Assembly (NCBI GenBank): GCA_905147135.1
Contig: LR990053.1
Location: 11,544,501-11,608,500, forward strand
Direction of reading: 5' to 3'
DNA length: 64,000 bases
Origin: Blastobasis lacticolella
Taxonomy: Eukaryota; Arthropoda; Insecta; Lepidoptera; Blastobasidae
Below, piece after piece: positions 52,073 to 62,733 of the stretch. The notes below the pieces were generated by a model that did not search any database, was not told the DNA's origin, and saw nothing but the letters and a program-made list of their open reading frames with translations. Each line of letters starts with the position of its first letter. Positions within the stretch are counted from its first letter, which is position 1. Both the position numbers and the translations under genes were made by a program.

Positions 52073-52385
52073 GTTGCTCCCGAAAGTATAGACCAGTTTG
52101 GATGCGATGATTTATTTATTTGAAAGCCAGTTTAATAGAGATCTTAGCTTTGTTTCATGAAAATCGGTTTTGTAGTTTAAAAATATATGAGTTTAAGTAA
52201 ACCTGGTCGGGGGTTATCCTAACGGTTAGGTTATTGTCTTACCAATTATCAGTAGTGACACAGTTCCACACAAATGCAAACAATAACTTGGAAAATAAAC
52301 ATCCGAAGTAAAAAAAAACATATTGAAATTCCTAATAACATGATAGAGGAATACGAAAATAATAATAAAAATAAATAAATAATCG
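52073..52385. other. Unique sequence, nothing seen
   Basis: No recognisable signal. Confidence 0.35.
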
Positions 52386-52614
52386 TGGACAAATTCACAC
52401 AGCGCCATCTAGCTCCAAACTAAGCAAAGCTTGTACTATGGGTGCTAGGTAACTGATATACTACTTATATACTTTTTTTTTAATAACATACTTTTTATAC
52501 ATTGAACACCCAGACCCGTAACAGAAATTAAAATTCATCATTTAAATTTCTGCCTGCCCGAGAATCGAACCCGGGACCTCTGGCTGACTGCCACCATTGA
52601 ACCACTCAGGTCGA
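52386..52614 (-). mobile_element. SINE-B, full length, best-preserved copy
   Basis: GACAAATTCACACAGCGCCA, AAGCTTGTACTATGGGTGCT, AACACCCAGACCCGTAACAG, AATTTCTGCCTGCCCGAG, B box AATCGAACCC and head TTGAACCACTCAGGTCG. Useful as the reference for the family here. Confidence 0.92.
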
Positions 52615-53094
52615 AAATATGTATTCTGTTTTACAAAGAGAAAGGTATTTTTATTGGAAATCATTGCATCATTCTTTATTATCCGACGAAATGTTTATCC
52701 ATCCGAAACGTCACTAGCGAGAATTACCAGCGTATCGTTTGTTTCATAAACCCTTTTGTGGGACACGACGAAATAATGAAATTTTTATCACGTCACAACC
52801 ACGGACGGAAAAAGTTTATTGTTTGCAACCGAGAGCATGCGGGTTTGTTCCGAATGCCGCGTGCGTTTTTTAAATCCTATCAAAATTCTCTTATTGTTCC
52901 TAAAAATAGGGATACGCCGATAGTGGTGTCTGTATATATTAATGTTACAATGTAGGTACAGGGTGGGAGAGGAAATACGGAAATAATACAGAGTTTACAG
53001 AAGTGAATCAAATGTGCAAATGTAGTCATGTCGCAATGGGCAGGGCTCAAGAACGAACCGATGGCATGGGCCGGAAAAGTCCACTAGTTTTTTT
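52615..53094. other. Unique sequence, nothing firm
   Basis: A 65-codon frame at 52758-52955 is not recognisable. Confidence 0.35.
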
Positions 53095-53262
53095 TTTTTA
53101 TGACATCCGATAGGCAAACTGGCAAGCGCAACCTGATGCGCAGTAGTCACCACTGCCAACACCAAGAGTATCGCCAATACGTTGCCCACCTCTATAACAC
53201 GTTTCTCAGGTAGCAAAAAGGCAAAAGCCACTCCACTGCCAAAGCCACTTACACGTACCTGC
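53095..53262 (-). mobile_element. Repeat D2, slightly deleted
   Basis: ATAGGCAAACTGGCAAGCGC, CTGATGCGCAGTAGTCACCA, then loss of TATAGACATTAGC, continuing CACCAAGAGTATCGCCAATA, GTTGCCCACCTCTATAACAC and ACTCCACTGCCAAAGCCAC. A T10 run precedes it. Confidence 0.8.
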
Positions 53263-54338
53263 AATCGCAGCATTATTAGTTGTTAAACTATAGTTTTAGT
53301 CTAGAGTATTAATTGACGTTTGAAGATACAAAAAAACCGCAAAAAATTAAGTTTGTTTGCCCTGAATTTTTGATATTTTCTTTTTATTATTAAAGTGTAT
53401 TGACTGATCGACAAAAGTTTGTTGTTGTTGTATTTAGGGTTCCCAAGAAATTGCTATGTGCCAGACAGGACAGACTGCAGAGACGTAGTAGGTATTTAAT
53501 AGGGTTAGTTTTTAACCTTCGGGTATGGAACACTTAACCCTTTTGCACACAATAGTTCTAAGCCTAACCTAACCATCATTTAGCACGTTTGTATCTCCAT
53601 ATTTTTGAACAGATTATATATGCAAATTCGATTCGATCAGACAAATTAAATACATTTTCCATGCTGTCAAATATTTAATGCTAAGTAATCAAATAAATTA
53701 TACTGCCACTTTATTGCACAAATTTTTAAAATAAAGTCGTTTCACACTTTACACTTTAAAGTTGTCTAAACCGCAACCTGTCCCGCATTTATTGATCTCG
53801 AAATAAATGTCATTGCCTAAGAATTTCATGGGCTTGAGTCTTGAACACTGGGCAGTATGTCCTAAATATTTTTGTAGCAGGCTTTGGTAGCAGGCTGTAT
53901 TTTCGACGGCGCGTGGGTTTTATTGGGGCTGGCGGCACGCATGGTGTACGCATTCGTAATAACCCGGGTTCATGTTTTCGCTGGGATTGGTGGATTTTTC
54001 TCCAAAATCCAATTTGACGAATTGAGCACCCCATATCAGGGCGGTCGTATCAATTCTGACATGTGGATTTACAGTGCAATAACTCCTTTAGCATAATATA
54101 TTACTGTCAGATGGAGGTAATGGATTTTATAGGGAGCGTGGAGATGCGATAATTCACGTAATGTTGGTTTAGGTATAAAACAACAGATTAGTTTTGTTCA
54201 TCAATCATCCAGCCCGACATTGTTAATCTGATTGAGGTTTCAAATTATTTTAAATGAAAACGGACGATTTGTTTACTTTTTCGGTTTTGGCTGTAGTACA
54301 GTGTATTTAGTTCAGTTATCTAAGACGAAGCCTAAATC
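53263..54338. other. Unique sequence, no gene seen
   Basis: A GC-richer segment at about 53880-54010 is open on both strands (74 and 70 codons), but neither product is recognisable. Confidence 0.4.
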
Positions 54339-54355
54339 CAGCCGAAGCAATACTA

Positions 54356-54714
54356 AAAATAATAATCATCTTGGCGGTAATGTCCTGGTTGTGCTCTGGC
54401 TTTCGAGGGCCCGGAGTTTCGGAGGGCCTTGACCATGATCCAGGATTTGGCAGATCTGGGAATCACTGTGGAGTGACTGCTATCTAACCTCCGAGCCTCC
54501 ATGACTCTGATAGCAGGGTAACCTGACAAGATTGGATCATGGTTACACATCCAGTCGCCTGAATTTGCAGGTTTAGTAACGATGTTTTCCCTCACCGTTG
54601 AGCATGGGTTAGCATTCAACTAAACTACTCATTGGTACATGGCCGCAGTGCATTCGAACTCGGTACCTCTCGCTAACGAGTCAGATACTGTAACCATTAG
54701 GCCACCGACGCTCC
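54356..54714 (-). mobile_element. SINE-A, full length, exact 17-bp TSD
   Basis: Tail AATAATAATCATCTTGGCGG, body with an extra GCCTCC between GACCTCCG and CATGAC blocks, and head with a damaged B box (CATTCGAACTC). CAGCCGAAGCAATACTA occurs at 54339-54355 and 54719-54735. Confidence 0.95.
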
Positions 54715-54735
54715 TACGCAGCCGAAGCAATACTA

Positions 54736-56487
54736 TTCCTCATTAATCTTCGAACAACTTGAACACACAAAATCGCACCGCGCTTGAAACTTTAATTCAC
54801 CCTGCTCGCCTTTAAACGGACTTTGTTAAAGCTAAATATAATTAATTCAATAGAGTACTTAAAAAGTTGGGGGTAGGATGAAAACTTAACCCCCTATTAG
54901 AAGAGTACGATGTCGAAATGTAACAATTTCGTTGTTGACTAAATAAGTAATCATTGCGAATGAGAGGGGGGGCTTGCGTCGCATAATCTTTGCAGAGGCA
55001 AATTAAATTTAACACCGACTAAGGCGGGACTATGTAATCTTTAATCAGAGGCGGCCGTTAAGGCGGCGTCGCACCTCCGCACCTCCGCGTATTCATCGCT
55101 TGTTCGGGGGGGCCATTCTTATAATGAAATTTCCCCTTTAATAGTCGACGGGATTGAGACAGGGTGAAACTGCGAAATCTCCGCTAATGGTGCGTAACCG
55201 CGTAACCTAATGTTGCACGGCGCCACCGCGCACCTATGCGGGGAAATTCCGCGTGAAGGGCCGCGAATTGAGGTGCATTTACACCTAAGCGAATGCTCAT
55301 GCTACAATGTTCACTTGCTGGAAGTAATATTTCGACGCTGTATGTTTGTTCTGGAGCATTCTTGGAAGATTCTACATAGAGCATAATAAAAATTCTAGGC
55401 GGCGCTTCTGGTCGAGTGACAGGACATATTTAAATTTCGAATGTTTATTTATTTAACAAATTATGCGCAAAATAGTACACAGGTGGACTTAAAGCTTTGT
55501 AGATTTATCTAGCAGTCTACCCCGCAATCTTTTAATAAAATTGCAGGCGGTTCAATAAAATTTACAATAAAATTACTCTTACATACTTATTTACAAATAA
55601 AATTGTACCTACTACAATGCTGTATTTTTAAAACATAAGAAACTCAATCAATTTTAAAAATTGGAGGAAAATCGTGTGTCAATTATTTTTATCACAAGTT
55701 TAACTTCGTCGACAACTAATTGAACAAAACCAGCATAGCTCCTATGAGGAGATTCGAGGCTATTTGGGATTTGGTAAGCCAAATTAAAAAAATCTTACAT
55801 CAACTTTTAAAAGTTTGAAAACTTTGTTACTCCTGGATTCTTTATTTACCTACCCACACAAGAACAATAACGCACTCGAGTTGAATGATGTAAAACAATG
55901 TTGTTAAAGTACGATCACAGACGTTCAAATGCTGAGTATGACAGGAGATGAAACATAGATATATTTTACATGCTGGTAAGAAATCAACAGTCTTCTGTAT
56001 GGATGGTCGAAAGCGACAACAAACTAATAAAAATGAGGCAGGCGAGGAACGCAGGCAAAAAAATTATTTCGCTTTTTTTTCTTTCGGAAAGTTCCTGTCC
56101 ATGCGATTCCACTTGAAGAACAAAAGACAGTTAATGCTGAGTAGTACACCACCGTTTGTTTGCCCAGTGTCTTTGGGAAAACGATCAAAAAGTCGTTAAC
56201 CATAACACCATGACGCATCTTCGGCGCACACCGCGAACAGTAATTTCTGGCTTCTGAAAAGTACACATAGTCTATAAATGGCACCATGCGATTTCTTTAT
56301 TTTACCAAAAGTTAAGAATTTTATGAGAGGTTTGACGTTTACGGGGCTGGAGGAGGCCATGATAGCTTTAAACCAGCACGTGAAAGGCATGCCCTCAGAC
56401 CTATAGTCATCATGTTTAAAAAAAAAAGGTTTGTTGGAATATGTTTTTAGCGCTCTGTTGAATTAATGACTTATGGTGACGGGAAAA
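54736..56487. other. Unique sequence with a GC-rich patch
   Basis: 54955-55270 is GC/CpG-richer (for example GGCGGCCGTTAAGGCGGCGT) without a recognisable frame. The rest is AT-rich. No repeats matched. Confidence 0.4.
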
Positions 56488-56665
56488 GTCGAAGGCAAGA
56501 GGCCTAAGTCCGAGATGGGCGGACCAAATTTCCGAACAACTGGATACATCCGTCAACGTCGCATTACATCAGGCGACTGATTAAAACCAATGGAGACATG
56601 CAGTTGACAAACTCCGAAGATGTCACGATCCTCAGCAGTGAGGGAACGATCAAGAAGAAGCTAAA
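56488..56665 (+). pseudogene. LINE C-terminal fragment (RWADQI type)
   Basis: One frame reads RWADQISEQLDTSVNVALHQ, ATD, stop, NQWRHAVDKLRRCHDPQQ, stop, GNDQEEAKL. The RWxDxI...(A)xDRxxWR...HDPQ pattern is a familiar end of LINE reverse transcriptase ORFs. Two in-frame stops. No second copy in the window. Confidence 0.65.
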
Positions 56666-57539
56666 TTGATAATTTTTTATTATGTGAAACGTCTTTAAAA
56701 TCACACTGAAACATTTTGAGTACCAAGCCTCAAAACTGGACCATAACAAAAACGTCTGTATCCTTAATAAAGTCTTACCTTAATAACTGCAAAACAATTA
56801 GTTTTAGAAATATGAATCTATTGCTATTATATAGCGAATATAGTCAGCTCACTGTTTTTACCTTGAATTTGCGTCGGAGGCGGGTGGTGCGGCGGGGGAG
56901 GGGCACTACATTGAATGAACAAAACGCACGTCCCCGTGCATTTCGGTTCAGTATATCTCATGACTCACGGCGAAAGTTCTTGACTTTGTCTACAACAGTT
57001 GACACATATAAAAGAAGCTGTGATTTGGAGAATATTTATGATAAAAATAATCAAAATGTGTAAAAAGTGTAGAAAATTAAAAAAGTATAAGAGTCAGTAA
57101 AAATACAAATCACGGCTATCATCGGAAAAAGCGGGCCATCGGCCACACACCAACGCACCGCGGAAATGCGTCTCCTTTCCGCCGCTTGGGACCGTGAGAC
57201 TGAACAGTCTTATGAGTCGATTTACACCCCATGACGATATTATTATATTGGTGTAAACACACCGTTACGCGCGCACGCACCGATTGCGCGATAAAAGCCA
57301 CTCCGCGACAGAAAAGGAATAAAATTGAAAGGCGAACCCGACACCCGACGGCGCGGCCGGGATTGGTCGCCATTTTGGTGAAATTGTCGACGTCAAATCG
57401 CAAGGTCTCGATTGCCGATCAAACCGCAAGAGTGAACATTTTTGTAATTATTGATCATATAGAATTCAGAAATTCAATAAAGATATTTCGGTTTACGCTC
57501 TTAATTAATAGGAATGCTTGGTAAATAGGTGCCGAAAAC
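56666..57539. other. Unique sequence with promoter-like GC-rich segment
   Basis: 56865-57430 is CpG-rich compared with its flanks. It contains CACATATAAAAGAAG (TATA-like, about 57001-57015), an ATTGG/CCAAT motif next to GCCATTTTGG at about 57362-57379 (ATTGGTCGCCATTTTGG), and many CGCG clusters. No coding frame is recognisable on either strand. Confidence 0.35.
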
Positions 57540-57720
57540 TGCACGTATCTGAAAAAAGGTTCCCGGGAGAGGCTTGAGAAGCGATGAATTCATATCGTTG
57601 GATCAGATGGAAGATTCAACGGCTTACGACCCGAGAATGCTGAGAGAATGCGAGAATAACCCGAGAAGGGAGAAGAAAGAGTAGAAAATCGGACCCTGGC
57701 TTCTGCCTGGGTTGGCTGCT
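57540..57720 (+). pseudogene. RTE-like LINE terminal fragment
   Basis: GGGAGAGGCTTGAGAAGCGA, TGAATTCATATCGTTGGATC and GGCTTACGACCCGAGAATGC parallel, at the protein level, the RPKKRWIDI section of 1-759 and the IVYDGRILKTG section of the 44.6-kb copy. It ends AAATCGGACCCTGGC. Heavily shifted. Confidence 0.6.
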
Positions 57721-57740
57721 AGATGATAATACGGTTGGAT

Positions 57741-57786
57741 AGTTAACACAGCCCAATCTAGTCCCAAAGTAAACGAAACTTGTCGT
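57741..57786 (-). mobile_element. SINE-B scrap
   Basis: GGATAGTTAACACAGCCCAA, TCTAGTCCCAAAGTAAACG and AAACTTGTC; only the conserved 3' block remains. Confidence 0.55.
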
Positions 57787-58024
57787 CAAAGATGATGATG
57801 ATGCATACTTTAAGACCAAAAATATTAATTAATCTCATTTCTTGTTTAATGAGCTTTCCAGTAATTTTGGAAAAAATTACGATTTCTTTGCAACTTGTAC
57901 TTTGAACTGGACCTAATACGTTTAGAGCAGGAAGCGCACCAAGCTGGATGTATGAGTGATTGGGAAATTATTGATAATAATACTTTTTTATAAAAATTGT
58001 TAGAGTTACCTTCTTGTATTTTTT

Positions 58025-58185
58025 CACTACATATTATAAAACAAAGTCCCATGCCGCGTCTCGCCGTCTATCTGTCTGTTCGCGATAAACTCTGAAGTAC
58101 TGAACAAATTTTCATTAAGTTTTCAAGTATTTCAGTTTTCATGACAATACTTGAACGAGGTTGCGGCAGGCCAGCTAATTACCTA
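58025..58185. mobile_element. Repeat E-like copy (as 20690-20895)
   Basis: TATTATAAAACAAAGTCCCA, CGCCGTCTATCTGTCTGTTC, GCGATAAACTCTGAAGTAC and TTGCGGCAGGCCAGCTAATT. Confidence 0.6.
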
Positions 58186-59139
58186 ACAAAACTGTCTTTA
58201 TTCATATTCTGTATCTATACCCAACTTTTAATTAATATCATTCAATAAACCACAGTCTAAGCTACTAAATCCTTGGAATTCACTTCCATTCAATTCCATC
58301 CACAAGCCAAATAACTGTGCCGAATAAATCAATTGACCCCACTAATTACCATATAACAGAGCACAACACCTGTCATTGTTGCATATTAATTATACCTTGA
58401 TAGGACATCACGTAATCCCATTAGTAATGTATTAATTCATGACAGCCCTGACGTTAAATGGACAGACGAGCGCAACAGGCGAGGGCGGACCGGATGATAC
58501 CAAGTTTTAAAGATGACTTATTTACTTTAGCCGCAGAATCCTGGACCATAAATTTTAAGTGTTTTTTTATGATGGAAGTGCTTTATAGCCTTGCTCAAAC
58601 TTTTTCTATCTTGAACATTTACTATAAGGACATAACGACTGACAAGCGGCATGACAAGTTGCATGACAAAAATAGGCTTATGTGTGTGGGGAATAATTTT
58701 GGAAGGCTGTCTGGCCAAATATATGCCAAATAGACGATATCAAGCCTCCTTTACACCAAACGATCACAGGCCAAAGTTGATGCAATTATGCTTTCTTTCT
58801 AATAAAGTAATGACGAGAAAGCTTCTTTTATTATTCGTAAACAAACGTTTAGTTTAATGCAAGCATAGTCACCGCACAATCACTGTGTCGTACATGCACA
58901 GTCGTCGCAGTCGTGCCGCACTGACATAGTCACCGCATCGTGTGCATACAAATAGGGGGGACATGATTCTTAATCGTGATGTTTCACTATAAACACTTTA
59001 TCTTTTTCGCTGGACGGATGAGGAGGACAGATGGAAATTCTGGCGAATCGACTTTAGTCATCGGGGGGTGATGGCCAGATATTACCTAGTCTCACGTAAT
59101 AAGCCGAAACATCAGCATTTTTATTAATGCTACGCAGTG
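58186..59139. other. Unique sequence with a short internal duplication
   Basis: CATAGTCACCGCA occurs twice, 60 bp apart (58865 and 58925), bracketing a CpG-rich stretch. Frames at 58458-58857 are not recognisable. Confidence 0.4.
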
Positions 59140-59205
59140 ACAGACGAACAGATAGCCCACCTGATGGTAAGCGGTAACTGTCGCCCATAACATCTATGAT
59201 TCATG
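59140..59205 (-). mobile_element. LINE tail piece, inverted match to 13356-13432
   Basis: CCACCTGATGGTAAGCGGTA, ACTGTCGCCCATAACATCTA; truncated at 5'. Confidence 0.6.
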
Positions 59206-59276
59206 CTTTTAGTTTGTGGACAACAAAAATGTAGTGGGTGCGTTGTCACTGTGATGCACATCGCATAACATAAGCA

Positions 59277-59450
59277 GCCCTTATCTGTCTACAGCTGGAC
59301 TTTGCCATAATCTATACACTTGATAGACGGGTTGGAGATCACATTAGAAAATGCTGCTGCTATTTTTCTAGTATCTTATAAAAATAGTCGCCTTGTTCGA
59401 CACCAGTCGAAGGATTGGTGCAATTCTACTCTGCCAGAGACCATACAGTC
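59277..59450 (-). mobile_element. SINE-C, diverged
   Basis: TTTGCCATAATCTATACACT, GACGGGTTGGAGATCACATT, AGTCGCCTTGTTCGACACC and ATTCTACTCTGCCAGAGACC. The TGATG tail end is decayed. Confidence 0.75.
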
Positions 59451-60699
59451 ATTGTGAGTACTAAGATGAAATGCCTCATGCCTATAATTGCGCTGGTTAC
59501 CTTATTATTCAAACCACAACACAACAATGCAAGAATTGTTGCTTGGCGGCAGAAATACATAAGGCAGTGGTACGCTCCTAAACGGACTTCTCAGGCTTAA
59601 CAAAGTCCTACCAACTGATAAGATTCTGCTTTCGGCTCTTTCCTAATAGAAGGGTGAACCCAGAAGCCGGGACCGACCATTCTGATGATCTGAAGAGTTG
59701 TTTTTTTATTGGCAATCCAAAAAAGTTTCATTCAGTAGGTATATATTTCATTTATTTCTACAATGCATTATTTTTTACGATCCAGCAATAAGAGAACAAT
59801 TCTGGACGCAACATAAATTACGTTTTTATTTCGCGTCGCCTTGTATTAAATAGCCGTAGGTACAATAAAAATAAAAACAGTAACGTACGAGCGGCCTTCG
59901 TAAATCAAAGGCGAATGTCGTCGGGAAAAAGCGGGTACAGGGGCCAATTTCCCGGGACGCGGACAGTCCTGTATGCGTGCGTTTGCGAATCCCGTGACCG
60001 CTTCCGAGATGGGGTCTACCAGTGGGGAATACCAATTGGCTATGGCTACGTTCTACGATCATTCCCACCGCTGTTGCTCGGGTAAACGGGATTACGCTGT
60101 TTACATGTCATACGTACACGCTACGTGTTCAAATAGTAAACATGGCTGTCGATTTAGTGCAATACCGAAATCGATATTTGCCTAGTCTGTGTAAATTGGC
60201 GGTCGCCGATATTTGTGGATAGTCTTGACCCAAGACCCAAAACGTTCAAGTTCGGAAACGCGGTTAGCTTATTTTGAATTATTAATTTTACTTAGCTACG
60301 TAGACATTAGTCATACGTCGTCTACGTATTTAATTTGCTTCGAAGCCAGAAGGTATAACATTATAATTTTTACAGTAACCTTGTTTATGATGAATGTGTT
60401 ACATGACCGCACTCAAATACCTATTCCGTATAGTTCGAGTATGTACGTAGGTAATTTAAAAATGAAAATTTTATATCGAAAATTATACACCCAAATACTT
60501 AAATACTCTTGTAAGAATATATTATTTAAAAAATGTTTGAGTACTTGGGTAAATAAATCAAAAACACATTACCTTAATATTATTAAAGCATCAGTTTGAA
60601 GAAAAATTAGTGCACGCAAACTCGCCTTGCGAAACCATAATGCATTTAGCGGCGTTGTGGAGAATGAATTCATTCAATTAACATTAACATAATCTATAC
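59451..60699. other. Unique sequence with a CpG-rich, promoter-like segment
   Basis: 59880-60220 is CpG-rich and single-copy. It has a CCAATTGGCTATGGC motif near 60030 and an ATG in good context at 60141-60143 (AAACATGGC). That ATG opens MAVDLVQYRNRYLPSLCKLA, 27 codons ending in TAG; a GTAAAT near 60192 could be a donor. The long frame at 60213-60599 is AT-rich and hydrophobic and looks random. No family recognised. Confidence 0.3.
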
Positions 60700-60850
60700 G
60701 GCAGGCGGGTTGGAGATCGCAGTTTTGAAAAATGCTGAAAAGAAAATGATGTTGCCTTTTTCTAATTTACAGTAAAGGGATGGTAGATAGTCGATAATGT
60801 CATTAGTCGCATGTTAGTCGCCTTTTACAACACCCCTCAATAGACCAGGT
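60700..60850 (-). mobile_element. SINE-C, heavily decayed
   Basis: ACGGCAGGCGGGTTGGAGAT, CGCAGTTTTGAAAAATGCTG and TTAGTCGCCTTTTACAACAC in the correct order. Confidence 0.65.
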
Positions 60851-61154
60851 TGTTACAAAACACCACCGTCACCATACATTAGACCATATCTTTAGATAAA
60901 ACCACGTTTTAGATGCACTTACCCATTATTTGTAGATATTTCCTTGTTCACATCCGTGAAATTGTAAGCACGAGAACACTAGTATGGGATCTGCAGTTTA
61001 ATTAATTAATGACCCGCATTAAATACAGGCTTGTTTGTGCTACAAACTCTAATTGGAACGCAAGCATAAAATTCTGTCTAGGACCAAACGTATATTTGCT
61101 ACAAATATGCTGCCAATTGTAATGCATTTTCTCTTATGTAAAATGTTCATGTTG
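60851..61154. other. Unique sequence, nothing seen
   Basis: No recognisable signal up to the ATT repeat at 61155. Confidence 0.35.
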
Positions 61155-61648
61155 TATTATTATTATTTTCTTATCATTTGCAATTCTCCCTTTTAAGGGG
61201 TAATATAGCCAGACGATACGGGTCAATGACCAAGTATCACTGGAACAAAAAAAATTAAAATCCTGAACTTTCTGGATCAGAAAGAAACTTTCGCACTATT
61301 CGGCAGGTATTAAGAATTGCGGCTTTTTGCATCGTGTGAAAAAATTGTGTGGGCAGATCAAGGGTGCTTAGACTATGTAGTAAATGTTTAGGTATTACGC
61401 CCGTGGTGGAGAGCACCAGGGGTACAATGTACACTGACTGTAGATTCCATATTCTCAAAACTTCTTCTTTTAACTCTGTATATTTATTTATTTTTCCTGT
61501 TATTGCTGTTTGTAAATTGTGAGTGTTAGGGATGGTAACATCTATTAAATAAGCTGTCTTTGTTATTTTGTTGAGTAAGGTTATATCTGGTCTATTGTAA
61601 TGTATAGTGTGGTCAGTCAGAATGGCTCGATCGTAATACATTTTAGCG
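61155..61648 (-). pseudogene. RLE-type (Dong/R4-like) retrotransposon C-terminus, copy 2
   Basis: The minus-strand frame from about 61648 to the stop at 61255-61257 encodes the restriction-like endonuclease that nicks target DNA in RLE-type LINEs. MYYDRAILTDHTIHYNRPDI is followed by 14 residues between the aspartate of RPD (residue 19) and the aspartate of YLIDVTIPN (residue 34), matching RPD-X(10-14)-D. Then come KINKYTELKEEVLRIW, PLVLSTTGVIPKHLL and NTCRIVRKFLSD. The 3' UTR runs to about 61170 and ends in an ATT/TAA repeat (61155-61169). It is 5' truncated exactly at the TTA repeat shared with copy 1. No stop inside the surviving frame. Dong-like assignment rests on the domain type and TAA-repeat context. 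Confidence 0.8.
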
Positions 61649-62706
61649 TTATTATTATTATTTATTTAGTAAAGCTCGACCATTGGTCGGATTTTTTAGA
61701 ATCAGGCACGGGCTACTGCCAAGTGCTCTGGTTCTGTAGTATCATCGAGTACTTATGATAACAATGTTAAAGTAGAAGGTACGTCATTATTTTCTGCGGT
61801 AATGGCGTAGGACAATGACGTTGGGTTTAGGAAACGGCGGACTATAGAGCATGTGTCAATGACTATTGATTTTTGTAAGGGTATGTAAGTAGTATCTGGA
61901 AGCTGTAATGTCTTTAATGCGGCACTAAGAGACGTTGGTACTACTCCTGTTGACGAGATGATGATAGGGATGATTCGTACGGTTTCTTGATGCCACATTT
62001 GTTTGATTTCGTCTGCTAGTTGGATGTATTTCTGTATCTTTTCTGTGTGTTTCTGTTTCAAATTATGCGTATTAGGGACTGACACGTCTATGAGGTATGT
62101 AGTCTTAATGGATTTGATGGTGAGCGTTATATCCGGTCTATTGCTGAGGACGGTACAGTCTGTTATGATGTCACGGTCCCAGTAGAGCTTGGTAGTGTTA
62201 TTTTCTAATACTTTTTTCGGCTTGTATTTGTAGTAGGGTGTGTATGTATCGAGTAGGTTATGTTTTAGGGCAAGTTGTTGGTGTATGTGCTTAGCGACGT
62301 TATCATGACGGTGGGTATATTCCTTGTTGGCGAGTATTCTGCAACCTCCTGTTATGTGATCTATTGTTTCAGTTGTTTGGTGACATAATCTGCATTTATC
62401 AGTTGTTATGGCTTCTTTTAGAATATATTTGGAGTAGTTACGGGTTTTGATTATTTGGTCTTGGATTGCTATGAGAAATCCTTCGGTTTCGCTGAATAAA
62501 TTGCCTTTTGTGAGCCAAGTGCAGGATGCAGTGCGGTTAACATGGTCTTGGTCGAGGTGATGAGGATACTTTCCGTGTATTGCTTTTTTCTTCCAATTTT
62601 CGATTTTTTGGTTATCTTGTAGAATTTTTTGTTTAGGATCAAATTGGCTGTTGTTTAATTGTAAGGGTGTTCCAGATGTGGTAATATTGACTATAGCTTT
62701 ATGTAT
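61649..62706 (-). pseudogene. RLE-type (Dong/R4-like) retrotransposon C-terminus, copy 1, long intact frame
   Basis: The minus-strand frame is open without stops from the ATT array (62707) to the stop at 61753-61755, over 300 codons, but has no ATG, so a start-codon search would miss two thirds of it. Order of parts: WKKKAIHGKYPHHLDQD, TWLTKGNLFSETEGFLIAIQ, a CCHC knuckle (C-X2-C-X8-H-X4-C, 62341-62394), LYWDRDIITD, then RPD at 62131-62139 and, after 14 residues, the aspartate of YLIDVSVPN (62086-62088). It ends VRRFLNPTSLS and LLS. The knuckle between reverse transcriptase and endonuclease is a hallmark of R2/R4-type elements. The reverse transcriptase itself is absent (5' truncation). The 3' UTR reaches the TTA repeat at 61649-61664. 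Clearly different in sequence from copy 2. Confidence 0.85.
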
Positions 62707-62733
62707 ATTATTATTATTATTATTATTATTATT
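62707..62733. repeat. (ATT)9 microsatellite
   Basis: Nine perfect ATT units at the 5' boundary of copy 1. They translate as a run of asparagine in the element's frame, which is why the frame appears to continue beyond the element. Confidence 0.95.

Noticed and set aside
53095..53273. Conserved small protein shared with 2952-3149
   Set aside because: The shared peptide comes from the D2 repeat; stops and indels differ among copies, so no selection on the frame is evident.
60213..60599. 128-codon plus-strand frame
   Set aside because: AT-rich, hydrophobic and basic low-complexity product without motifs; typical of random AT-rich DNA.
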